NCBI GenBank assembly: GCA_963727765.1
Contig: CAVSGZ010000004.1
Location: forward strand, 237,179 to 301,178
Length of the DNA stretch: 64,000 bases
Source of the DNA: FEN-299 sp963727765
GTDB taxonomy: Bacteria > Acidobacteriota > Vicinamibacteria > Vicinamibacterales > Fen-181
Direction of reading: 5' to 3'
The first letter of the stretch is position 1. Each line of letters begins with the position of its first letter. A program made the position numbers and the translations under genes. Shown here in pieces: positions 48,157 to 58,082 of the stretch. Below the pieces are notes generated by a model. It did not search any database. It had not been told where the DNA came from and worked only from the letters and a program-made list of their open reading frames with translations.

Positions 48157-50274
48157 ATGAAGACGAGACGACTCCTCACCCTGGTTCTCGCGATCACGAT
48201 CGCCGTGACCGCGCTCGCCGTGGCGCTTCGCGCCGACGAGGGATTCTGGCCGTACAACAGCATCCCGCGGGCGGCCATCAAGGCGAAATACAAGTTCGAC
48301 GTGACCGACGCGTGGCTGAACCACCTGCAGCTCGCCACCGTGCGGTTCGGCGGCGGCACCGGCTCGGTGGTGTCTCCCGACGGCCTCGTGCTGACCAACC
48401 ACCACATCGGGCTGAGCACGCTGCAGCGGCTGAGCACGCCGGAGAAGGACCTCGTGAAGAACGGGTTCATCGCCGCGACGCGCGCCGACGAACTGAAGGT
48501 GCCGGGCATGACGCTCAGCATCCTCCAGAAGATCGAGGACGTGACCGCCCAGGTGAGAGGCGCGGTGACGCCGACGATGACGCCGCAGGAAGCCTCGGCC
48601 GCCCGCCAGAAGGCGATCACGGCCATCCAGGGCGAGGCGCAGACGGGCGTGCTGAAGCAGGTCGTGTCGCTCTACGCCGGCGCGATCTACAACCTCTATA
48701 CCTACAAGGTGTACACCGACGTGCGCCTGGTGTTCGGTGTCGAGTACAACACCGGGTTCTTCGGCGGCGACCCCGACAACTTCACCTACCCGCGCTACTG
48801 CATGGACGTCTCGATGTTCCGGCTCTACGAGAACGACAAGCCGGCGCAGACGTCGAACTACCTCAAGTTCTCGCCCAACGGCTCCAAGGAGGGCGAGCTG
48901 GTCTTCACCTCCGGCCACCCCGGGGCCACCCAGCGGCTGAACACGGTCGCGCACCTCAAGTACCGCCGCGACCTCGCCCTGCCGTTCTCCGTCGCGAGCA
49001 ACGAAACGCGGGAGGCGGCGATCCAGAAGTGGGCGTCCCTGAGCGCCGAGAACGCCCGCCAGACGACGCAGGAGCTGTTCGGCGTGCAGAACAGCCTGAA
49101 GTCGCAGCGCGGCCAGCTCAAGGCGCTGCAGGATCCGGCGCTGATGGCGAAGAAGGAAGCCGAGGAGAAGCGGCTGCGGGCCGAGCTGGCGAAGGACCCG
49201 GCCAAGCAGAAGGAACTCGGTGACGCGTGGGACACGATTGAGAAGTCGGTCGAGGTGGCGCGGCAGCTCGACGCGGAGCGGAATTTCATCGCGAACGCGG
49301 CCGGCCTCAACTCGACGCTGTTCACACAGGCGCGCCAGATCGTGCGCGCCGCCTACACCCCGCCGGCCGAAGGGCAGGGCGGGCGCGGCGGACGCGGCGG
49401 TCGCGGCGGCGCGGGCGCTCCGGCGGCCGGTGGTCGTGGCGGCCAGCGCGGCGGCCCGGGCGGGGGGGCCGTCAACATCGCGCGCGAGAAGATCAACCTG
49501 ACGGCGTCGCTCGCTTTCATGCAGAAGTACCTCGGGCCGAACCACGCGATCGTGAAGCGGATCCTCGGCGACAAGACGCCGGAGGCGCGCGCGAGCGAAC
49601 TCATCGACAAGTGCCGGCTGACCGACCCGGAGATCGCGGCGCTGCTCAGGGCCGGCGGCCGTGCGACGGTGGATGTCTCCACCGACCCGATGATCGTCCT
49701 GGCCCGCGAGCTCGAGCCGGATGCGCAGGCCGTCACCAAGAAGTACGAGGACGAGGTGACGGTGGTGCAGGCGGCGGCCTATCCCAAGATCGGCCAGGCC
49801 GTGTTCGTCGTGGATGGCGCCGTGGCGTACCCGGACGCGACCGGCACGCTGCGCCTCTGGTACGGGGCCGTGAAGAGCTACAAGGAGGACGGGAAAGTCA
49901 TCCCGCCCTACACGTACGTGCCCGGGCTCTATGAGCGGTCCGCGCTGCACAACAACCAGCTGCCCTACGAGCTGACGCCGCGCTGGGTCGAGGCCAAGGC
50001 GCTGCTCAACCCGAAGACGCCGTTCGACCTGGTCACCACCAACGACATCGTCGGCGGCAACAGCGGGTCGGCGATGGTCAACAGGAAGGGCGAGCTGGTG
50101 GGGCTCATCTTCGACGGCAACATCCAGTCGCTGCCGGGCTACGTCTACTACGACGAGAGCGTGAACCGGGCCGTGTCGGTGGATTCGCGGCTCATCGTCG
50201 AGGCGCTAAGGAAGGTGTACAAGGCCGACGCGCTGGCCGACGAGATCGCCGGCGTGGTGGCAAAGAAGAAGTAG
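48157..50274 (+). CDS. S46-family dipeptidyl peptidase (DPP7/DPP11 type)
   Basis: A 705-residue periplasmic serine peptidase that removes dipeptides from peptide N-termini. A signal peptide (RLLTLVLAITIAVTALAVALRA) precedes FWPYNSIP. The triad is in place: His83 (VLTNHHIG), Asp near 205-207 (FFGGDPDNFTYPR) and Ser636 (DIVGGNSGSAMVN). Residues about 407-435 are a Gly/Arg/Ala-rich insert (GGRGGRGGRGGAGAPAAGG), absent from characterised members. ATG 48157 has GAAGGG seven bases upstream; ATG 48139 would add six residues. Confidence 0.92.
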   Translation: MKTRRLLTLVLAITIAVTALAVALRADEGFWPYNSIPRAAIKAKYKFDVTDAWLNHLQLATVRFGGGTGSVVSPDGLVLTNHHIGLSTLQRLSTPEKDLVKNGFIAATRADELKVPGMTLSILQKIEDVTAQVRGAVTPTMTPQEASAARQKAITAIQGEAQTGVLKQVVSLYAGAIYNLYTYKVYTDVRLVFGVEYNTGFFGGDPDNFTYPRYCMDVSMFRLYENDKPAQTSNYLKFSPNGSKEGELVFTSGHPGATQRLNTVAHLKYRRDLALPFSVASNETREAAIQKWASLSAENARQTTQELFGVQNSLKSQRGQLKALQDPALMAKKEAEEKRLRAELAKDPAKQKELGDAWDTIEKSVEVARQLDAERNFIANAAGLNSTLFTQARQIVRAAYTPPAEGQGGRGGRGGRGGAGAPAAGGRGGQRGGPGGGAVNIAREKINLTASLAFMQKYLGPNHAIVKRILGDKTPEARASELIDKCRLTDPEIAALLRAGGRATVDVSTDPMIVLARELEPDAQAVTKKYEDEVTVVQAAAYPKIGQAVFVVDGAVAYPDATGTLRLWYGAVKSYKEDGKVIPPYTYVPGLYERSALHNNQLPYELTPRWVEAKALLNPKTPFDLVTTNDIVGGNSGSAMVNRKGELVGLIFDGNIQSLPGYVYYDESVNRAVSVDSRLIVEALRKVYKADALADEIAGVVAKKK

Positions 50275-50285
50275 GGGATTCTCTG

Positions 50286-50315
50286 CCGGGGCGGGGATGT
50301 TCGTCCCCGCCCCGG
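50286..50315 (+). terminator. Strong hairpin after the S46 peptidase gene
   Basis: A perfect 12-bp stem (CCGGGGCGGGGA / TCCCCGCCCCGG) with loop TGTTCG, 11 bases after the stop. There is no T-run, but the stem is very stable; probable terminator. Confidence 0.55.
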
Positions 50316-50320
50316 GCCGC

Positions 50321-50349
50321 TTGACACCCGCCCAGCCGCGGCCCAGACT
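50321..50349 (+). promoter_or_regulatory. Promoter of the Cache-domain gene
   Basis: TTGACA (50321-50326), 17 bases, CAGACT (50344-50349). It starts six bases after the hairpin of the preceding gene. The -10 is weak. Confidence 0.42.
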
Positions 50350-50406
50350 GGAGATCTCGCCGACGTTTCGGTCCCTGTCCCGAGGCTCCCGAAAGGAGGG
50401 ACGACG

Positions 50407-51594
50407 ATGCGTCCGACCTCTCTCCGGATCAACGTCCGGGTCTTCTCCGTCTTTCTCGTGGTGGGCGTCCTGATGCTGGTCGCGGCCAGCTATGTCGTCA
50501 TCGGCGTGGGCCAGGCCGGCCTGCGGAATGCCGGGGGGCTGCACCTGCGGCAGATCGCGGACCAGACGGCCGCGGCGGTCGACACCTATGTGTTCCGCCT
50601 CGTCATCGACGCGTCGGTCCTCTCACACGTGCCCGAGGTCCGCGAGGCTGCGGCCGCCGCCAGCCAGCGGCCCTTCGACCGCGCGGCGGTCCAGGCGACC
50701 GACCGGGACTGGCGCCGGGCCGGTGCCGCCGTGCCGGAGAAGACGGCCGTCATCGACAACAAGGTGTCGGCCTTCCTGGCCGACACGATCAGGCAGAACC
50801 CCATCTACCGGGAGCTGATCCTGACCGACCGGTTCGGCCGCCTCGTGGCGGCGTCCGGGGCCACCGACGCCTATCTGTTCGACCAGGCCGCCTGGTGGCC
50901 GGGGTCCTTCGGTGACGGCAGCCGCGGCCGCCTCGACGTCAGCGACGTGCGCCTCGATCCGGGCACGCGAACCTACCTGATGGGGATTTCCGCGCCGGTC
51001 GAGGACCAGACCGGCGGCCAGCTCGCCGGCATCCTGCACACCGTCGTGGACATGCGTGAGATCGGCGCGGTCCTGGGCGGCGTCCGCATGGGGGCGACCG
51101 GCGACGCGGTCCTGGTCCGGCAGGACGGGTCGATCGTCTATGCGCTGGGCATCGTCGATCCGAATGCGCGGTTCTTCGCCACCGACCTGCTGCGCGAGCG
51201 CCTCGCGGCGGCCAAGAAGGAGAAGCCCGAGGCGGCGATGCAGTTCGCGGCGAGTGGACCGGGCGGCGGGTCGCGCCTGGTGGGCGTGGCGCTCAGCCAG
51301 TTGAACGCCAGCTTCCCCAACCTGGACTGGATCGTGGCGGTGTCGCAGGGCGAGGACGAACTGTTCAGGCCGGTGCGCTCCGAGAGCACCTCGCTCCTCA
51401 TTGTCATCGGCCTGACGGTCTTGGCCGTGCTGCTCTTCGCGTTGTGGTACTCGATGAGCCTGGCCCGGCCGCCCGAGCCCGAGGAGATGGACATGCACCT
51501 GGTCCGCCACCCCCGGCTCCACCGGATCGCGGAGCCGGAGGAGGAGGCGGGGGCGGAGGAGCAGCCCGAGCGAACGGAGAACGAGAAGGTGTGA
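50407..51594 (+). CDS. Membrane protein with a periplasmic double Cache domain and no output domain
   Basis: A 395-residue protein. An N-terminal membrane helix (VFSVFLVVGVLMLVAASYVVI), a large periplasmic region (about residues 40-315) with dCache features (RELILTDRFGRLVAAS, YLMGISAPVEDQTGGQLAGILHTVVDM, GDAVLVRQDGSIVYA, DWIVAVSQGEDELF), a second helix (LLIVIGLTVLAVLLFALWYS), then only a short acidic tail. No HAMP, kinase, GGDEF or MCP domain follows. GGAGGG precedes the ATG. It may signal through a partner protein. Confidence 0.8.
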   Translation: MRPTSLRINVRVFSVFLVVGVLMLVAASYVVIGVGQAGLRNAGGLHLRQIADQTAAAVDTYVFRLVIDASVLSHVPEVREAAAAASQRPFDRAAVQATDRDWRRAGAAVPEKTAVIDNKVSAFLADTIRQNPIYRELILTDRFGRLVAASGATDAYLFDQAAWWPGSFGDGSRGRLDVSDVRLDPGTRTYLMGISAPVEDQTGGQLAGILHTVVDMREIGAVLGGVRMGATGDAVLVRQDGSIVYALGIVDPNARFFATDLLRERLAAAKKEKPEAAMQFAASGPGGGSRLVGVALSQLNASFPNLDWIVAVSQGEDELFRPVRSESTSLLIVIGLTVLAVLLFALWYSMSLARPPEPEEMDMHLVRHPRLHRIAEPEEEAGAEEQPERTENEKV

Positions 51595-51616
51595 CGCGGG
51601 CGGTAGCGGCTGCCGC

Positions 51617-54130
51617 TCACTCGGCCCGGAGGGCCACGACCGGATCGACCCGCGTGGCCCGTCGGGCCGGCACCAGCACCGCCACCAGTGAAACCGCGGC
51701 AACCATGGCGGCGACCGCGCCGTAGGTGAGCGGGTCGAGCGCGCTGACGCCGAACAGCATGCTCCCGATGGCGTCGCGGCCAAGGGCCGCGACCGTCAGC
51801 GCCAATCCGAGGCCGACGGCAAGGCCGAGGATCACCTGCCGGGAGCCCTGCCTCAACACCATGCCGAGGACGCGGGCCCGGTCGGCTCCGAGCGCCATCC
51901 GCACGCCGAATTCCTGCTGCCGCTGGTTCACCGAGAACGACATCACGCCGAAGATCCCCACCGCGGCGAGCACGATGGCCACCACGCCGAATGCCGTGAA
52001 CATCGTGGCGAGGATGCGGTTGCCCGCCAGGAAGCTGTCGAGGTTCTTCTGCGGCGTGTCCACGAAGTAGAGCGGCAGATTCGGATCGACCTTGGCCACC
52101 TCTCGCCGGAGCGTCGGGATCACGTTGCTGGGCTGCTGCCCGGGATGCGGCCTGACGACCACGGTCGCGAACTGGGCGGCGACCGGCGAGTCGGGCCCCG
52201 GCCCGGTCGGCGTGGAGTAGAACGGGACGTAGAAGCCCGAGTCGTCCACGTTCGGGTTGTTGAAGGGGCCCTGCATGCGGACGGTGGACACGACGCCCAC
52301 GATGGTCCGCCACGGGCCGTACGGGCCGGTCTCCCCGTCGCCGGTGCGGAACCTCCGGCCAATCGGGCTCGCCGCGCCGAAGTGCTTCCGCGCGAACGCG
52401 GTGTTGACGACGGCCACCGGCTGCTTGGTGTCGAGGTCGTCGTCGGAGAACGTGCGCCCCTCGAGCAGTTTCTGCCCAAGCGTCTCGAAGTAGCTCCCGC
52501 TGACCTGCTCGAAGTTGCTCGTCGGGCGGTCGCGCCTGACCTGGTAGACCTTGCCGTCGATCTCGATCGGCGCGTTGCCGGCGAAGGCCATCCGGAACCG
52601 GCTCGTCAGGGCGGCGGAGGCGAACTGCCCCGATCCCTGGAGATTGCGGAGCAGGCGGTCGTAGAAGATCTTCCTCGACTCGGGCTTCGGGTAGTCGCCG
52701 TCCATCAGCCCCATCCGCGCCGTCATCAGGCCGCCCGTGTCGTAGCCGTAGTCGATGTTCTGCTGCTTGATGATCGACCGCATCTGAAGCAGCGATCCGA
52801 TGAGCAGCACGCAGGTCACGACGATCTGCACCACCACCAGCCCGCGCGTGACCAGGCCGGCGCGGTGGCCCGTGTTGCCGCGTCCCCCTTCGCGCAGCAC
52901 GTCCACCACCCGCGCGCGCGAGGCCATCCACGCCGGCAGCACGCCGGACATCAGGGCGGCGACGACGGTGGCGCCGACCGTGCACAGCAGGGCGGGCAGG
53001 TCGAGGTCGAACGTCATCCAGGAGGGAGGCGGGTTGTCCCAGTTCCGCAGCGTCGCCGTCAGCCAGTCGAGCGAGAAGTAGGCCAGCGCGATGCCGAGGA
53101 CGGCGCCGCCCGCGGCGAGCAGCGCGCTCTCGGTCACCATCTGGCGGATGATCCGGCCGCGTGTCGCGCCGATGGCCGACCGCACGGCCAGCTCCCGCGC
53201 CCGCAGCGTGGCGCGGGCGAACTGCATGTTCATCACGTTGACGCAGGCGATGAGCAGCACGCCGACGCAGAAGGCCAGCATCGTCCACATCGTGCCGCGC
53301 AGCTGCGTGCCGGTGAACTGGTTGATGAGCGGCTCGACCTGCGCCTTGTTGAACGCCTTGTTCGTGTCGGCGTAGGCCTTCGCGAATCGGCCGGCGAATC
53401 CGTCGAACTCCGCCTGCGCCTGGTCGAACGCGATTCCCTTCTTCAAGAGGCCGACGACGGCGGGACTGTTGGCCTGGGGGTCGTTGCGCGGCCGCACCGG
53501 GAATTCGCTGTAGAGCGGGATCCACAATTCCTCGTTCTGCGGAAAGGCGAACCCCTGCGGCATGATGCCGACAATCGTCGTGGACTTGCCGTTGAGCCGC
53601 ACCGTCATGCCCAGCACGTCGGACGCGCCGCCGAAGTCACGCTGCCAGATGCCGTAGCCGATGACCGCCACCTTCTCGGCGCCGGGCCGGTTGTCGGCGG
53701 CGGTGAAATCGCGTCCCTTGAACGGCGTGACGCCGAGCACCCGGAAGAACGCCTCGGTGACATAGGCGCCGGTGTAACGCCGCGGCTCCCCGTGGACCGT
53801 CAGGTTGACGGTGGACCCGTTGAGGTAGCCGGCCATCAGCTCAAACGACTTCTGGGAGGGCAGGAACTCCTCGTAGTCCATCGACGACAGCTGCGAGTTG
53901 ACGCCGAAGACGGTCCGTGTGGCCGGGTCGATGAAGCGGACGTCGGCGAGCCGCGCGGCGTTGGGAAAGGAAAAGCCGCGCAGCATGATGCCGTTGACCA
54001 TGCTGAACTGCGTCGTGACGGCGGCGATGCCCAGCGCCAGCACGATGGTGGCGAGCGCGCAGAAGCCGCGCTCCTTGGCCAGCAGCCTGAAGCCGACGCG
54101 GACATCACGGATGGTCTCTTCGGCGAACAT
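51617..54130 (-). CDS. MacB-like orphan ABC permease (Acidobacterial duplicated orphan permease, ADOP)
   Basis: An 837-residue permease with two FtsX/MacB modules in one chain: an N-terminal helix (LATIVLALGIAAVTTQFSMVNGIML), a MacB-PCD periplasmic domain, three helices, then a second set ending GVSALDPLTYGAVAAMVAAVSLVAVLVPARRATRVDPVVALRAE. There is no ATPase gene beside it, which is the mark of the ADOP family that is expanded in Acidobacteria. The substrate is unknown. GGGAGGG precedes ATG 54130. It is divergent from the superoxide dismutase gene. Confidence 0.9.
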   Translation of the reverse strand: MFAEETIRDVRVGFRLLAKERGFCALATIVLALGIAAVTTQFSMVNGIMLRGFSFPNAARLADVRFIDPATRTVFGVNSQLSSMDYEEFLPSQKSFELMAGYLNGSTVNLTVHGEPRRYTGAYVTEAFFRVLGVTPFKGRDFTAADNRPGAEKVAVIGYGIWQRDFGGASDVLGMTVRLNGKSTTIVGIMPQGFAFPQNEELWIPLYSEFPVRPRNDPQANSPAVVGLLKKGIAFDQAQAEFDGFAGRFAKAYADTNKAFNKAQVEPLINQFTGTQLRGTMWTMLAFCVGVLLIACVNVMNMQFARATLRARELAVRSAIGATRGRIIRQMVTESALLAAGGAVLGIALAYFSLDWLTATLRNWDNPPPSWMTFDLDLPALLCTVGATVVAALMSGVLPAWMASRARVVDVLREGGRGNTGHRAGLVTRGLVVVQIVVTCVLLIGSLLQMRSIIKQQNIDYGYDTGGLMTARMGLMDGDYPKPESRKIFYDRLLRNLQGSGQFASAALTSRFRMAFAGNAPIEIDGKVYQVRRDRPTSNFEQVSGSYFETLGQKLLEGRTFSDDDLDTKQPVAVVNTAFARKHFGAASPIGRRFRTGDGETGPYGPWRTIVGVVSTVRMQGPFNNPNVDDSGFYVPFYSTPTGPGPDSPVAAQFATVVVRPHPGQQPSNVIPTLRREVAKVDPNLPLYFVDTPQKNLDSFLAGNRILATMFTAFGVVAIVLAAVGIFGVMSFSVNQRQQEFGVRMALGADRARVLGMVLRQGSRQVILGLAVGLGLALTVAALGRDAIGSMLFGVSALDPLTYGAVAAMVAAVSLVAVLVPARRATRVDPVVALRAE

Positions 54131-54261
54131 CGGGTCCCTCCCGTCACAGGGCATAGACGGAATCCGAATGGCCTGCGTTCCATCCGCCCGTTCGACTTCG
54201 GGCCCGGGCGCGGCGTATGCTGGTCTGGTTCCCGGCACAACGACTCTCGTGGAGGTGTCAG

Positions 54262-54777
54262 ATGAAGGTGCTGATGAGCGGTCTGCTCGTCTCATGCCTG
54301 GCGGCGGCGCTGCCGCTGGCCGCCCAGGAGCGGCCCGTGACGGTGACGATCAAGAACCTGCAGGGCGACACGATTGGCACGGCGAGGTTGTCGCCGGCCC
54401 CGGCTGGCGGCGTGTCGATCAGGCTCGACGTGAAGAACCTGCCGCCCGGGGAGCACGCCTTCCACGTCCACCAGGTGGCGAAGTGCGAACCGCCGTTCGC
54501 GACGGCCGGCCCGCACTTCAACCCGATGGGCAAGAAGCACGGGCTTCAGAACCCGGCCGGCGCCCATGCCGGAGACATGAACAACTTCACCGTCCGCGCG
54601 AACGGAACGGCCCGCGTCACGATCGTCAACCCGCAGATCACGCTCGGCGAGGGCGTGACCTCGGTCTTCGCCGGCGGCGGCACCTCGCTGGTGATCCACG
54701 CGAAGGCCGACGACATGATGACCGACCCGGCCGGCAACGCGGGTGACCGGATCGCGTGCGGCGTGATCGCCAGGTAG
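54262..54777 (+). CDS. sodC: Cu/Zn superoxide dismutase
   Basis: Converts superoxide to peroxide and oxygen outside the cytoplasm. 171 residues with a signal peptide (LMSGLLVSCLAAALPLAAQ). Cu ligands are in HAFHVHQ, Zn ligands in GPHFNP, GLQNPAGAHAGD (His and Asp), and the late LVIHAKADDMMTDPAG (Cu His). The disulfide pair is the Cys in AKCEPP and RIACGVI; the conserved Arg near the end is in VIAR. GGAGGTG precedes ATG 54262. It is monocistronic and followed by a hairpin. Confidence 0.95.
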   Translation: MKVLMSGLLVSCLAAALPLAAQERPVTVTIKNLQGDTIGTARLSPAPAGGVSIRLDVKNLPPGEHAFHVHQVAKCEPPFATAGPHFNPMGKKHGLQNPAGAHAGDMNNFTVRANGTARVTIVNPQITLGEGVTSVFAGGGTSLVIHAKADDMMTDPAGNAGDRIACGVIAR

Positions 54778-54786
54778 GCTGGTCGC

Positions 54787-54808
54787 AGGGGTCGGAGTTC
54801 CGACCCCT
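54787..54808 (+). terminator. Hairpin after sodC
   Basis: A perfect 10-bp stem AGGGGTCGGA / TCCGACCCCT with a two-base centre, nine bases after the stop codon. No T-run follows. It could be a terminator or another short palindromic repeat of this genome. Confidence 0.5.
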
Positions 54809-54893
54809 AAAGGCTAGGCGGACGCTGTGCGGACCCGGCCCGGGCCCGCGTGATACACTCAGGCGTTTGCAGTCGTAAGGGTGTCGACCTGAG

Positions 54894-57800
54894 ATGTGGA
54901 TCGTCCGTCTAGCGCTGCGCCGGCCGTATACCTTCGTCGTTCTCGCCCTGGCCATTGTGATCATGGGTCCGCTGGCGATCCTGCGGACGCCCACCGACAT
55001 CTTCCCCAACATCAACATCCCGGTCGTCGGCGTCGTGTATGGCTACGCCGGGTTGTCGGCCGAGGAGCTGACCAACCGGATCGTCACCATCTTCGAGCGC
55101 GGTGCGACGACCACGGTCAACGACATCGAGCACATCGAGTCGCAGACGCTGCGGGGCATCTCGATCGTCAAGATCTTCTTCCAGCCGGGCACCAAGATCG
55201 AGATGGCGCTGTCGCAGGTCACCGCCATCGCCCAGCCGATGCTGCGATCGATGCCGCCGGGGACGACGCCGCCGTTCATCATCAGCTTCAACGCCTCGAC
55301 CGTGCCGATCCTGCAGCTGGCGCTGTCGGCGCCGACGCTCTCCGAGCAGCAGCTCTACGACCTCGGCTCGAACTTCCTGCGCGTGCAGTTGGCGACCGTG
55401 CAGGGGGCGTCGATCCCGCTGCCCTTCGGCGGCAAGCAGGCGCAGATCCAGGTGGACCTGGACGGGAACGCCCTGCAAGCCCACGGCCTCTCGCCGGCGG
55501 ACGTCGTCAACGCCCTGAGCGCGCAGAACCTCATCCTGCCGGCGGGGACGTCGAAGATCGGGACCACCGAGTACGACGTGGATCTCAACGCCAGCCCGAG
55601 GACGGTGGCCGAGCTGAACGACCTGCCCATCCGGATGGTCTCGGGCGCCCCGGTGTACATCCGCGACGTGGCGCACGTGCGCAACGGCTACCCGCCGCAG
55701 ACCAACATCGTGCACGTCAACGGGCAGCGGTCGGTGCTGATGTCGGTGATGAAGAGCGGCAACGCCTCCACGCTCGACATCATCTCGCGCGTGAAGGCGG
55801 CGCTGCCGGGGATCCAGGCCGGACTGCCGGCCGAACTCCAGGTGCACCAGCTCGCCGACCAGTCGGTCTTCGTGCGGGCGTCGATCGAGGGGGTCGTCCG
55901 CGAGGCGCTGATGGCGGCCGGCCTGACGGCGCTGCTGGTGCTGATCCTGCTGGGCAGCTGGCGGAGCACGGTCATCATCGCGATCTCGATCCCGCTGTCG
56001 ATCCTCGTCTCGATCATCACCTTCAGCTCGATCGGCGAGACGATCAACATCATGACGCTCGGCGGCCTCGCGCTCGCCGTCGGCATCCTCGTTGACGACG
56101 CGACGGTCACCATCGAGAACATCAACTGGAACCTCGAGCAGGGGAAAGAGCTCGAGACCGCGATCCTCGACGGCGCGCAACAGATCACCGTGCCGACCTT
56201 CGTGTCCACGTTGTGCATCTGCATCGTGTTCGTCCCGATGTTCTTCCTCGCGGGGGTCGGGCGCTACCTGTTCGTGCCGATGGCCGAGGCGGTGGTGTTC
56301 GCGATGCTCGCCTCGTACCTGCTCTCGCGGACGCTCGTGCCGACGATGGCGAAGTACATGCTGGAGAGCCACGCGGAGCGCGATGCCCGCCGGGGCCGGG
56401 CCGGGCTGTTCCTGCGCTTCCAGCAGTACGTCGACGAGAAGTTCAGGGCGCTGCGCGCGCGTCACCGCCGGGCGCTCGAGAAGTGCCTGGCGCACCGCGG
56501 GCTGTTCGCCGCGGGGTTCCTGCTGGCGTGCGTCGCCTCGCTCGGCCTGCTCGCCTGGGTCGGGGAGGACTTCTTCCCGGCGGTCGACAGCGGCCAGTTC
56601 AAGCTGCATCTGCGCGCGCCGACGGGCACCCGCATCGAGGAGACGGCCGGCCTCTCGGAGCGGGTCGAGGACGCGATTCGATCCGTCATCCCGAACGAGG
56701 AGATTGCCAGCGTCATCGACAACGTCGGCCTGCCCTACAGCGGGTTGAACCTGGCGTACACCAACTCGTCGCCGATCGGCCCGGGCGACGCCGACATCCT
56801 CGTGTCGCTCGGCGAGGGCCACCACCCGACGTTCGGTTACACCAGGATGTTGCGCCTCGAGCTGGCGCGCCGGTTCCCGGGGGTGCAGTTCACCTTCATC
56901 CCGGCCGACATCGTGAGCCAGATCCTCAGCTTCGGCCTGCCGGCGCCGATCGACATCCAGGTGGTCGGCCGCGATCTCGACGCGAACCGGGTGTTCGCGG
57001 CCTCGCTCAAGGACAAGCTCTCGCGCGTGGCGGGGCTGGTGGATCTGCGCGTGCACCAGGCGTTCAACCAGCCGCAGCTGCACCTGTGGTCCGACCGCAC
57101 GATGCTCGCCGAGACCGGCTACTCGCAGCGCGACGTGGCCACCAACCTGCTCATCTCGCTGAGCGGCAGCTTCCAGACGACGCCGACCTTCTGGCTGAAC
57201 CCGGTCACGGGCGTGAGCTATTCGGTGGCGACGCAGACGCCGCAGTACCAGATCGACTCGCTGCAGGCCCTCGGCAACATCCCGGTGGCCGGCAACGCCA
57301 CCGCCCGGCCGCAGGCGCTGCAGGGGTTGGCCGCCATGCAGCGCGGCGCCGGGTCCGCCGTCGTCTCGCACTATAACGTGCAGCCGGTCATCGACATCTT
57401 CGGGTCGGTGCAGGGCCGCGACCTCGGGGGCGTCGCGCGCGAGATCGGGCCGATCATCGACTCGGCCCGCCGAGCGCTGCCTCGCGGATCCGAGATCATC
57501 ACCCGCGGCCAGATCGAGACGATGAACACGTCGTTCCGGGCGCTGCTCGGCGGGCTGGTGTTCGCCATCCTGCTCGTCTACCTGCTCATCGTCGTCAACT
57601 TCCAATCGTGGCTCGACCCGTTCATCATCATCTCGGCGCTGCCGGGGGCGCTGGCGGGCATCGCGTGGACGCTGTTCGCGTGGGGCACGACGATCAGCGT
57701 GCCCGCGCTGACCGGCGCCATCATGTGCGTCGGCGTGGCGACGGCGAACAGCATCCTCGTGGTGAGCTTCGCGAAAGACGAGGTGGCGCGGGGCCGCGAC

Positions 57801-58082
57801 CCGGTGGACGCGGCGCTCGACGCCGGGAGCGCGCGCTTCCGGCCGGTCGTCATGACCGCCTCGGCGATGATCATCGGCATGATCCCGATGGCGCTCGGCT
57901 TCGGCGAGGGCGGCGAACAGAACGCGCCGCTCGGCCGGGCCGTCATGGGCGGGCTGGCGGCGGCCACCGTGGCGACGCTGTTCTTCGTCCCGTCGGTGTT
58001 CGCGATCCTGCACAAGAGAAAGCAGCAGGGCGCCGCCGGCGGCGCGCGGCCTGTCAGCGGGCCGATGGGGGAGGGGCACTAA
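54894..58082 (+). CDS. RND efflux permease (HAE1/AcrB-type)
   Basis: A proton-driven inner-membrane pump of 1,062 residues with 12 membrane helices in two halves. Marks are RRPYTFVVLALAIVIMGPLAILRTPTDIFPNINIP, the TM4 proton pair in LAVGILVDDATVTIENINW, PTFVSTLCICIVFVPMFFLAGVGRYLF, and a second-half TM10-12 region SVPALTGAIMCVGVATANSILVVSFAKDE. It is the first gene of a permease-MFP-OMF operon, an order that differs from the usual MFP first. Its TAA overlaps the MFP ATG. A TGATACACT element (54851-54859) could be an extended -10. Confidence 0.94.
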   Translation: MWIVRLALRRPYTFVVLALAIVIMGPLAILRTPTDIFPNINIPVVGVVYGYAGLSAEELTNRIVTIFERGATTTVNDIEHIESQTLRGISIVKIFFQPGTKIEMALSQVTAIAQPMLRSMPPGTTPPFIISFNASTVPILQLALSAPTLSEQQLYDLGSNFLRVQLATVQGASIPLPFGGKQAQIQVDLDGNALQAHGLSPADVVNALSAQNLILPAGTSKIGTTEYDVDLNASPRTVAELNDLPIRMVSGAPVYIRDVAHVRNGYPPQTNIVHVNGQRSVLMSVMKSGNASTLDIISRVKAALPGIQAGLPAELQVHQLADQSVFVRASIEGVVREALMAAGLTALLVLILLGSWRSTVIIAISIPLSILVSIITFSSIGETINIMTLGGLALAVGILVDDATVTIENINWNLEQGKELETAILDGAQQITVPTFVSTLCICIVFVPMFFLAGVGRYLFVPMAEAVVFAMLASYLLSRTLVPTMAKYMLESHAERDARRGRAGLFLRFQQYVDEKFRALRARHRRALEKCLAHRGLFAAGFLLACVASLGLLAWVGEDFFPAVDSGQFKLHLRAPTGTRIEETAGLSERVEDAIRSVIPNEEIASVIDNVGLPYSGLNLAYTNSSPIGPGDADILVSLGEGHHPTFGYTRMLRLELARRFPGVQFTFIPADIVSQILSFGLPAPIDIQVVGRDLDANRVFAASLKDKLSRVAGLVDLRVHQAFNQPQLHLWSDRTMLAETGYSQRDVATNLLISLSGSFQTTPTFWLNPVTGVSYSVATQTPQYQIDSLQALGNIPVAGNATARPQALQGLAAMQRGAGSAVVSHYNVQPVIDIFGSVQGRDLGGVAREIGPIIDSARRALPRGSEIITRGQIETMNTSFRALLGGLVFAILLVYLLIVVNFQSWLDPFIIISALPGALAGIAWTLFAWGTTISVPALTGAIMCVGVATANSILVVSFAKDEVARGRDPVDAALDAGSARFRPVVMTASAMIIGMIPMALGFGEGGEQNAPLGRAVMGGLAAATVATLFFVPSVFAILHKRKQQGAAGGARPVSGPMGEGH

